From Bacillota bacterium (GTDB taxonomy: Bacteria > Bacillota > Clostridia > Acetivibrionales > DTU013), in NCBI GenBank assembly GCA_023399355.1, contig JAEWQC010000262.1, positions 1 through 11,754 of the forward strand: a stretch of 11,754 nt of DNA, written 5' to 3'. How positions within the stretch are numbered: the first letter of the stretch is position 1; every line of letters begins with the position of its first letter. Under the pieces are notes generated by a model that did no database searches, was not told the DNA's origin, and saw only the letters and a list, made by a program, of their open reading frames with translations. A program made the translations under genes and the position numbers. Of this stretch, positions 6,494 through 11,754 are shown in pieces.

Positions 6494-7300
6494 ATGGGAA
6501 AAGAATTTTTAAATAAAGTAGTGTTTGTTACCGGAGCTGCTCATGGCCAGGGCAGAGCTTCGGCTTTGGCTTTTGCTCAAGAGGGTGCCGATATTGTCGC
6601 TTTTGATATTGCGAAACAAATTCAATATCCATCCTACAAACTTGGAACATCAAATGAACTGGAATCCTTGAAAGCGGATATAGAGGCTCTCGGCAGGAAG
6701 TGCCTGATATTTGCCGGCGATGTGCGGAATGATTCCGATATCAAGGAAGCAGTTTCAAAAACCATTTTAGAGCTTGGACAAATTGATATTTTATTCAATA
6801 ACGCCGGTATTGCTGCTTATGGCTATTCGCACCAGCTTTCCGAAGAAGAGTGGGACAGTGTGCTTGATATTAACTTAAAAGGCGCATGGCTGGTGGCAAG
6901 AAGAATCATACCCCATATGATTGAAAAAAAGCAGGGGGTTATTATCAGCAATTCTTCCATTGCCGGTCTCAGAGGGTTGAACAGAATGTCTCATTATACG
7001 GCATCCAAATACGGGCTGATAGGGCTTACCAAGTCCTGGGCAATAGAGCTTGCTCCTTATAATATCCGGGCTGTAAGTATTCATCCGACAGGGGTCAATA
7101 CGCCGATGAATGACGGTCTGGCAGCATTGGAAGGCTCTACTGCGGAGGAAATCGCCGAGAGGTCGGCAGGAAATCTTCTGCCCGTTCCATGGATTGAGCC
7201 TTCAGATGTTGCCAATGCGGTATTATTCCTGGCCAGCGATAAGGCAAGGTACGTGACGGGCTCCCAGTTTGTGCTGGATGCAGGCCTGCTGACAAGATGA
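6494..7300 (+). CDS. NAD-dependent short-chain dehydrogenase/reductase
   Basis: The 268-residue SDR has a Rossmann glycine motif TGAAHGQG (13-20), Asp38 at the end of the second strand (favouring NAD over NADP), NNAG (102-105), catalytic Asn127, Ser154 or Ser155 in ISNSSIAG, and Tyr168/Lys172 in YTASK. It should interconvert an alcohol and a carbonyl in the cytoplasm. Between strand 2 and the next helix there is an insertion (about 40-58) followed by ALGRKCLIFAGDVR. This pattern resembles the carveol-dehydrogenase or mycofactocin-coupled SDR subgroup, some of which hold NAD tightly. No mycofactocin genes are in view, so this is only a resemblance. GGAAAGGA (6481-6488) precedes the ATG. The gap to the nitrogenase-like gene is 42 bases, same strand, so it may process the substrate or product of that complex (inference). 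Confidence 0.9.
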   Translation: MGKEFLNKVVFVTGAAHGQGRASALAFAQEGADIVAFDIAKQIQYPSYKLGTSNELESLKADIEALGRKCLIFAGDVRNDSDIKEAVSKTILELGQIDILFNNAGIAAYGYSHQLSEEEWDSVLDINLKGAWLVARRIIPHMIEKKQGVIISNSSIAGLRGLNRMSHYTASKYGLIGLTKSWAIELAPYNIRAVSIHPTGVNTPMNDGLAALEGSTAEEIAERSAGNLLPVPWIEPSDVANAVLFLASDKARYVTGSQFVLDAGLLTR

Positions 7301-7342
7301 CAGGAGTCAATATTTTGAAATCAATGAAATGGAGGTGTTCTT

Positions 7343-8857
7343 TTGAGTTACATTGATGAAAAAGTTGCACCAAAAAGAGAAGAAAGACTAGGAACTTGTA
7401 TTGATTTCGGCGGTTGTGCCTGTGAGCTGAAAAAGGGCTTTAATGGAGGCTGCCTGAAAAACAACGACAGGGGTTTCTGCCAGGGTTCGATATGCCAACT
7501 GCTGCCGGGACTTTCGATGCTGAACACCATTCCCGATTCAGTAGTCATTGTACATGGTTCTTTGGGCTGCGGCGGAGCGGGGCATTCACAAAGTGCGGCT
7601 GTCCGTGGCAGACAGATCCTCGGTGGCAGTTCAAATCCAAGAGGAACCCTATGGCTGTCGACAAACCTCAATGAAACGGATGTCGTAAACGGAGGAGAGG
7701 CGAAATTGTCAGAAGCGATTATTGAGGCGGACAGGCGATACCGTCCGGCTTCCATAATAGTAGTATCCAGCTGCGTTCCGGGAATTATCGGCGATGACCT
7801 TGACGGTGTGGTTGCGAAGCTTCAGCCTCAAATTAATGCGACCATTCTGCCGGTTCATTGTGAAGGTTTTAAGACCAAGGTCATGGCGACCGCTTACGAT
7901 GCAGTTTATCATTCCATTTCCCGAAACCTTTTGGAGAAAGAGGAAGAAGAGGTTCGGGTTTTTCGGGACGAGTTGGAAGAGGCAGCTGAAAAAATCCGGC
8001 GCAGCAGGCAGGTCAATCTGATGAACGTATCTTCCGGTACACCCGGGGATGAAAAGGAGCTTACCAGACTGTTGAATGCATTGGGACTTGAGGTCAAAAT
8101 ATTCCCGTGCTTTACTCATCCGGATGATATGAAATATGCGACGGAGGCAGCCTTGTCAATAAGTACCTGCCCTACACATGATGATTACTTCCTGAAGCAT
8201 CTGAAGGAGAAATTCGGCGTACCGTATTTGTTGAAATATATGCCTATAGGAATTGAAAATACGAACTCCTGGCTACGGGACGTTGCAAAGATTTTTCACC
8301 TTGAGGAGGTCGCGGAAAGAATCATAGAGCGGGAAACCACTGAATTGGAACTTTCGCTCAAGGGCATACGTGAAAATTTGAAGGGCAGGAAGGCGATGCT
8401 GAGTGCAGGAGAAGTCCGGACACTTGCAACAGCCGGCTGGCTGCAGGAACTCGGATTGGAAATTATCGCCGTAAGGCCTTATCATTACGATGAATTTGGA
8501 GAACCTGCTCTTGACAAGTTGATAGAAAAGGACTCGGATCTGCAAGTGAATGTCGGAACGGTTCAGCCCTTTGAAACAGCCAATATTATAGAAAAGAACA
8601 AGCCGGACATCTATCTGGGACACAATTCGGACAATGTTTGGGCTGCGAAGTCCGGCATACCGGTTTTACCGATTTATGGAGGCCCAAATACTTATGTGGG
8701 CTATACAGGTGCCTTTGATCTGGCAAGGGGCATCAACAGGGTTTTAAAGAATCCTGCGTTCAACCGCAATCTGAGGAAAAATGTAAGGCAGCCCTATTTT
8801 AAAAATTGGTACACGGATCAGCCGTACAAGTACATCGTACAAGGAGGCGAAGTTTAA
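7343..8857 (+). CDS. Nitrogenase-like component 1, NifD-like subunit
   Basis: The 504-residue protein of the nitrogenase component 1 superfamily starts at TTG, six bases after GGAGGT (7331-7336). Cys51, Cys76 (HGSLGCGG) and Cys144 (SSCVPGIIGDD) align with the three P-cluster cysteines of NifD (62, 88, 154 in Azotobacter). Cys276, in a STCPTHDDY segment followed by KFGVPY, aligns with cofactor ligand Cys275. The cofactor histidine His442 appears replaced: GIPVLPIYGGPNTY (438-451) has Tyr445 there. Gln191 and His195 of NifD also seem absent (region 175-190). Five further cysteines (19, 25, 27, 37, 46) crowd the N-terminus, enough for an extra metal site. It should pair with the NifK-like subunit, whose gene overlaps by one base, and need an Fe protein that is not in the window. 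It is not a dinitrogenase by these residues. The alignment was done by eye. Confidence 0.9.
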   Translation: MSYIDEKVAPKREERLGTCIDFGGCACELKKGFNGGCLKNNDRGFCQGSICQLLPGLSMLNTIPDSVVIVHGSLGCGGAGHSQSAAVRGRQILGGSSNPRGTLWLSTNLNETDVVNGGEAKLSEAIIEADRRYRPASIIVVSSCVPGIIGDDLDGVVAKLQPQINATILPVHCEGFKTKVMATAYDAVYHSISRNLLEKEEEEVRVFRDELEEAAEKIRRSRQVNLMNVSSGTPGDEKELTRLLNALGLEVKIFPCFTHPDDMKYATEAALSISTCPTHDDYFLKHLKEKFGVPYLLKYMPIGIENTNSWLRDVAKIFHLEEVAERIIERETTELELSLKGIRENLKGRKAMLSAGEVRTLATAGWLQELGLEIIAVRPYHYDEFGEPALDKLIEKDSDLQVNVGTVQPFETANIIEKNKPDIYLGHNSDNVWAAKSGIPVLPIYGGPNTYVGYTGAFDLARGINRVLKNPAFNRNLRKNVRQPYFKNWYTDQPYKYIVQGGEV

Positions 8858-10200
8858 TGAGCAGCAGATTTATTGAACGTCCAAGAGCCTTCTGCGCACT
8901 CGGGGGTGCGATGTTAACAGCGGGATCCATTGCCGGCGTCGTCCCGATAATCCATACGGCAATGGGCTGCGGAGGAAGTATTTACTGGAACCAGGTCGGC
9001 AGTACGGGCTATCTTGGCGCAGGATATTGCGGAGGCCTTGCAGTTCCAAGTTCCAATGTCAAAGAAAAGGATATCATTTTTGGAGGAATGGATCGGCTGA
9101 CCGAGCAAATTGAAAATACGGTGAAACTCGTTGAGGGGGACCTGTATATTGTATTGACGGGGTGTATGACTGACATTATCGGCGATGATATTCATTCTGT
9201 AGTGAAAGAATTTCAGGCAAAGGATGTCCCGATAATAGGAGCAGAAACAGGTGGATTCAAAGGCGATGGCTACAAGGGTTATGACCTGGTTTTGCAAGCG
9301 CTGGTCAGCAGTTTTATTGAAAAGAAGGATCGCAAGGTCAGCAACAAGGTCAATTTATGGGGAATCGTTCCGGGACAGGATGCCTTCTGGAGAGGGAATA
9401 TCAATAATATTAGAGCTCTTCTGAAGAAGTTGGGACTGGAAGTAAACTCGTTCTTCAGTGAAAGCGATACTTTGGAAGGCATTAAAAATTCAGGAGATGC
9501 TGCTCTTAATATTCTGGTTTCCGAATTTTACGGAATGGAAGCAGCTGAGCTTTTCAAGGAGCTTCATTCGGTGCCGTACATCACTTTTCCACTGCCGATA
9601 GGACCTTCAGCGACCGGAGAATTTCTCAAAAGAATAGGGCAGGAACTCCATATTAATGAAACATTGACCAATAAGATTGTTGAAAATGAAAATTCTTTGT
9701 ATTACAAGTATGTGGACAGGATTGCAGATACTTACAATGATCAGGATTTTCAACGCTATGTTGTTGTGGTGGGAGATCGGAACTACTCCGTTGCTTTGAC
9801 CAGATTTCTGGCGGATGACCTGGGATGGTTGCCTGAGCTTACTGTAGTTACTGATTTTTATGACGAAGAAAAGCATCAAAAGATCAGTGATCGCTTAAGC
9901 AATTTAAGTTCAGGCTATAGGACAAAAATTGTTTATGAAACGGATGCTTCAGAGATCCAGTACCATTTGAGCAAACACTGGCCGGCTTCAAACGGTCAGA
10001 AATTTTATGACGCTTTCAGTCCGGCCTTTGTCGTAGGTAGTCATTTGGAACGTCAGCTTGCAAAAAATATCGGAGCGGCGCACTTGACGGTTTCCTATCC
10101 TGTAGGCAACAGAGTCGTTCTGACTCGTGGTTATACAGGGTATTTGGGAGGCTTGAACATGATTGAGGACATCTTCAGTGTGCTTGTTGCCGAACGGTAA
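8857..10200 (+). CDS. Nitrogenase-like component 1, NifK-like subunit
   Basis: The 447-residue partner of the preceding gene starts at the ATG of a TAATG overlap, with AAGGAGGC at 8841-8848. The in-frame ATG at 8806 lies inside the upstream gene and has no comparable site. Cys13 (AFCALGGA), Cys38 (AMGCGGS) and Cys103 (TGCMTDIIGDD) match the three P-cluster cysteines of NifK; Cys58 is additional. The protein lacks the long N-terminal extension of NifK and is about 70 residues shorter. With the NifD-like subunit it would form an alpha2-beta2 complex receiving electrons from a NifH-like protein through an interface metal cluster. It is the last gene of the unit. The stop is only 16 bases from the stop of the convergent hydrolase gene. 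Confidence 0.9.
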   Translation: MSSRFIERPRAFCALGGAMLTAGSIAGVVPIIHTAMGCGGSIYWNQVGSTGYLGAGYCGGLAVPSSNVKEKDIIFGGMDRLTEQIENTVKLVEGDLYIVLTGCMTDIIGDDIHSVVKEFQAKDVPIIGAETGGFKGDGYKGYDLVLQALVSSFIEKKDRKVSNKVNLWGIVPGQDAFWRGNINNIRALLKKLGLEVNSFFSESDTLEGIKNSGDAALNILVSEFYGMEAAELFKELHSVPYITFPLPIGPSATGEFLKRIGQELHINETLTNKIVENENSLYYKYVDRIADTYNDQDFQRYVVVVGDRNYSVALTRFLADDLGWLPELTVVTDFYDEEKHQKISDRLSNLSSGYRTKIVYETDASEIQYHLSKHWPASNGQKFYDAFSPAFVVGSHLERQLAKNIGAAHLTVSYPVGNRVVLTRGYTGYLGGLNMIEDIFSVLVAER

Positions 10201-10208
10201 CAATTATT

Positions 10209-10239
10209 GCCGGCTTTTATGGCGTGTCCAGCAGCCGGC
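10209..10239. terminator. Weak hairpin between convergent gene ends
   Basis: Two copies of the self-complementary GCCGGC (10209-10214 and 10234-10239) can pair around a 19-base loop. The right copy lies inside the hydrolase coding end. Neither strand has a clear T tract after it, so termination would have to be imperfect or factor-assisted. Confidence 0.3.
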
Positions 10240-10996
10240 GCCTGAAAAAATCCGCGGAGTGGGCAAGAACTTTCTGTTCCCACTCTTGGTTGCTGAACAG
10301 GTGGTCTGCTCCATCAACAACAGTCAATTCCGCTTTTCCATCATAATGCGCCATATATTTTTCTGAAGCACTTAAGGAAACTACTTCGTCGTGATTCCCA
10401 TGGAGAAGTAGTTTTTCTCCCTTGTATTCCGAGGCAATTCTGTAAATATCCTGTTTGTTGAGATCCTCAACGAATGCTTTTCCAATCAATAAGCCCTCAA
10501 AATCGTGGTACCCCTTCTCCAGAAAAGCCCGATGCCCCTCACCAATAAAATGATGATGTACAATATCCGCCATATTGCCTGCCGGTGCCCAAAGGCATAA
10601 TGCCTGCACATCCTTGCCATTGATTCCTGCCAATACACTTGCAACAGCGCCCCCCATACTGAAACCAACAATGCCGATTTTTTGCGTGTTCACAAACTCA
10701 AGGCTTTTTACATATTTCAAGATGTTTTTTGCATCCTCCAGTTCACCGGACAGAGTCATGTTGATGAATTCTCCGTCACTTTCTCCACTCCCGGCAAAGT
10801 CGAACCGTACACTCGCAATGCCGTTTGCTGCTAAAATTCTTGAAAATTGAACAAACATAAAATGCGGACCTGTTTTATTCCCACCAAACCCATGGAGAAT
10901 AATGATTGCAGGAATTTTACCGTTTATTTGGCCGGGAGTATGAAGCATGCCTCTTAAGGTCAGGTCATTGCTTTTTATCTCAATTGCTTTTTGCAT
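10217..10996 (-). CDS. Alpha/beta hydrolase, esterase type
   Basis: The 259-residue cytoplasmic serine hydrolase has the oxyanion-loop motif HGFGG (35-39), nucleophile elbow GFSMGG (111-116, Ser113), acid Asp203 in HGNHDEVV and catalytic His232 in DGADHLF. Size and layout recall bacterial cinnamoyl/feruloyl-type esterases and dienelactone-hydrolase-like proteins; the substrate is unknown. It has no signal peptide. The start codon (10994-10996 on the minus strand) has AAAGGAGG just upstream. It is convergent with the nitrogenase-like operon and divergent from the second one, with its own promoter at 11058-11086. It may be unrelated to its neighbours, or may process an ester or thioester linked to the pathway. 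Confidence 0.87.
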   Translation of the reverse strand: MQKAIEIKSNDLTLRGMLHTPGQINGKIPAIIILHGFGGNKTGPHFMFVQFSRILAANGIASVRFDFAGSGESDGEFINMTLSGELEDAKNILKYVKSLEFVNTQKIGIVGFSMGGAVASVLAGINGKDVQALCLWAPAGNMADIVHHHFIGEGHRAFLEKGYHDFEGLLIGKAFVEDLNKQDIYRIASEYKGEKLLLHGNHDEVVSLSASEKYMAHYDGKAELTVVDGADHLFSNQEWEQKVLAHSADFFRRRLLDTP

Positions 10997-11057
10997 AAAA
11001 GCCTCCTTTCAGTTATAATATTTAAAGGAAAGTAAACATATTGAATTACTATATTTA

Positions 11058-11086
11058 ATTTTAGTATACACTTTTGCTTATGTCAA
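11058..11086 (-). promoter_or_regulatory. Promoter of the hydrolase gene
   Basis: Read on the minus strand: TTGACA (11086-11081), a 17-base spacer and TAAAAT (11063-11058). Boxes and spacing match those of the two plus-strand promoters in the window. It gives a leader of about 55 bases before the hydrolase start. Confidence 0.7.
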
Positions 11087-11099
11087 TATGGTATAAGCA
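11075..11099. promoter_or_regulatory. Inverted repeat over the hydrolase -35 box, possible operator
   Basis: TGCTTAT (11075-11081) and ATAAGCA (11093-11099) form a 7-bp inverted repeat with an 11-base spacer that covers the minus-strand -35 box. The size suits a dimeric repressor. AAACATA repeats lie nearby (11034, 11102, 11111). AT-rich DNA makes chance repeats common. Confidence 0.35.
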
Positions 11100-11138
11100 T
11101 AAAACATACTAAACATATAGGAAAATTTAAAAAAACTA

Positions 11139-11167
11139 TTGACAATTGACTTTATGATGTTTAAAAT
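11139..11167 (+). promoter_or_regulatory. Promoter of the second nitrogenase-like unit
   Basis: TTGACA (11139-11144), a 17-base spacer and TAAAAT (11162-11167). The extended AACTATTGACA is shared with the promoter at 860-888. The expected start is about 11174, giving a leader of about 185 bases. Confidence 0.8.
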
Positions 11168-11215
11168 AAACACAACAAAACAAATATGATTAGTATCCGA
11201 ATAAATTTATTGTAT

Positions 11216-11288
11216 GGTTGAGACTGACCAGTAGCTCTGGAGGCCAGATTTACGCCCTGTTAGCAGGATTGTAAATCAGGCCTTTTCT
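11216..11288 (+). promoter_or_regulatory. Leader RNA switch 2: antiterminator/terminator ahead of the second nitrogenase-like gene
   Basis: This repeats the architecture of the leader at 918-990. A small hairpin CCAG-TAGCT-CTGG (11228-11240) and a single A are followed by a terminator hairpin. In the terminator, GGCC (11242-11245) pairs with GGCC (11279-11282), GATTTAC (11247-11253) with GTAAATC (11271-11277), and CCTG (11256-11259) with CAGG (11264-11267); TTTTCT follows. A competing fold pairs 11216-11226 (GGTTGAGACTG) with 11245-11256 (CAGATTTACGCC), with one bulge, one mismatch and two G-U pairs, and would break the terminator. Conserved bases with leader 1: TATGG, TTGAG, TGACC and GGAGGC. 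The rest of the gap (10997-11358) holds the two promoters and AT-rich sequence, with no further gene seen. Confidence 0.65.
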
Positions 11289-11358
11289 ATTTACAAACTT
11301 GAATGAAAGCAATCGCTAAAAGTAAGCCGGAAAAAAATAAATCAAATGGAGGGGTTTT

Positions 11359-11754
11359 GTGAGTACAGTTAATATAAGAGAACCCGAGGTTCAGATCAGG
11401 GAAGTCCGTCTTGGTTCTATTACAGGTTTTGAAGGAACTGCAGGGGAACTCGTAAGATGTTCACATTCGGGAAAGCTCAATGAAAATACAAGAAGCTTCA
11501 GTCAATGCATAGGGTGTGCTTCAACTTCCGCCTTTTGTCAGCTTTCCATGATACAGGATGCTGCGATAATAAATCATGGACCTGTGGGCTGCTCAGGAGA
11601 TTTCCCCATGTTTCACTTTACATATAGGGCAGGTCAGATGGAAAGGAATCTTCCTTCAACCGTCGGCAGGTATTTTTCGTCAAATATTGAAGAAAAAGAT
11701 ACTATTTTTGGTGCTGCGCAGAAACTTGAAGATACCATCCGTTCGGTATATGAG
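11359..11754 (+). CDS. Second nitrogenase component 1-like subunit, NifD-like (3' end cut off)
   Basis: A reading frame from GTG at 11359, six bases after GGAGG (11348-11352), runs to the window edge (132 residues). It contains the P-cluster-type segment HGPVGCSGD (Cys78) and a cysteine-rich run before it: Cys34, Cys50, Cys53 and Cys60 in the QCIGCASTSAFCQ region. Cys53 lies 25 residues before Cys78, as Cys51 and Cys76 do in the first NifD-like protein, so these are probably the first two P-cluster ligands. EEKDTIFGAAQKLEDTI (111-127) matches the EKDIVFGG-type segment of NifD. The sequence is clearly different from the first NifD-like protein, so it is a separate paralogue and not a recent duplicate. 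It opens a second operon with its own promoter and leader switch; subunit type (D or K) is less sure than family. Confidence 0.82.
   Translation, partial: MSTVNIREPEVQIREVRLGSITGFEGTAGELVRCSHSGKLNENTRSFSQCIGCASTSAFCQLSMIQDAAIINHGPVGCSGDFPMFHFTYRAGQMERNLPSTVGRYFSSNIEEKDTIFGAAQKLEDTIRSVYE

Noticed and set aside
8806..8856. Longer NifK-like start at ATG 8806
   Set aside because: This lies inside the NifD-like gene with no good ribosome site; ATG 8857 has AAGGAGGC and the usual TAATG coupling.
1068..8928. Nine GGATCC sites, more than the roughly three expected by chance
   Set aside because: Most fall in codon contexts encoding Asp-Pro or Gly-Ser, are scattered, and show no arrangement; a codon-use effect is enough.
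7343..10200. Calling the pair true nitrogenase (nifDK) and the region a nitrogen-fixation locus
   Set aside because: The cofactor histidine and the Gln/His residues needed for N2 reduction appear absent, no nifH, nifEN or nifB gene is seen, and neighbours are sulfur-related.
811..11055. Shared 10-mer TTACTATATT upstream of the metY promoter (811-820) and in the hydrolase leader region (11046-11055) as a common operator
   Set aside because: It is AT-only apart from one C, has no symmetry, and sits at different positions relative to the promoters; chance is likely.
1..11754. CRISPR arrays, tRNA/rRNA genes, insertion sequences, phage genes
   Set aside because: No regularly spaced repeats, no tRNA-like cloverleaf, no transposase or phage-like reading frame was found on either strand.

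Overview
The window looks like the chromosome of an anaerobic, low-GC Bacillota (Clostridia-type) bacterium. Intergenic DNA is AT-rich, ribosome-binding sites are strong AAGGAGG type, TTG and GTG starts occur, the binding protein carries a lipobox, and promoters are TTGACA-N17-TAAAAT. The content is a nitrogenase-like (nif-like, not N2-fixing) gene neighbourhood with sulfur-metabolism partners.

Layout. (1) 1-732: the 3' part of a divergent iron-sulfur L-serine dehydratase alpha-type gene, followed by a foldable 3' region. (2) 860-1011: a consensus promoter and a short leader with mutually exclusive antiterminator and terminator folds. (3) 1012-10200: one co-directional run of nine genes: O-acetylhomoserine sulfhydrylase-type PLP enzyme (metY), a C_GCAxxG_C_C redox protein, an ABC importer of the nitrate/sulfonate/taurine type (lipoprotein, permease, ATPase), an AhpD/carboxymuconolactone-decarboxylase-like CxxC protein, a short-chain dehydrogenase, and two subunits of a nitrogenase-like component 1 (NifD-like and NifK-like). 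(4) 10217-10996, minus strand: an alpha/beta hydrolase with its own divergent promoter. (5) 11139-11358: a second promoter and leader with the same architecture as the first. (6) 11359 to the edge: the start of another nitrogenase component 1-type subunit.

Working model (inference). The ABC importer brings in a small, possibly sulfur-containing organic compound. The nitrogenase-like NflDK complex, with an Fe protein not present in this window, reduces it or a derivative. The sulfhydrylase captures the released thiol or sulfide into homocysteine or methionine. This parallels the known methylthio-alkane reductase (Mar) systems, where a nitrogenase-like enzyme feeds methanethiol to an O-acetylhomoserine sulfhydrylase, but the gene set differs (dedicated importer, SDR, two thiol-redox proteins, a second component 1 gene). 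The NifD-like protein keeps all three P-cluster cysteines and an equivalent of the cofactor cysteine, but apparently not the cofactor histidine or the residues needed for N2 reduction.

The most novel-looking signal is the pair of leaders at about 895-1011 and 11174-11358. They share promoter sequence, a conserved block (TATGG..TTGAG..TGACC, then a small hairpin, then GGAGGC) and a terminator that begins exactly at the end of the block. This suggests one unassigned RNA-based antitermination switch controlling both nitrogenase-like operons.
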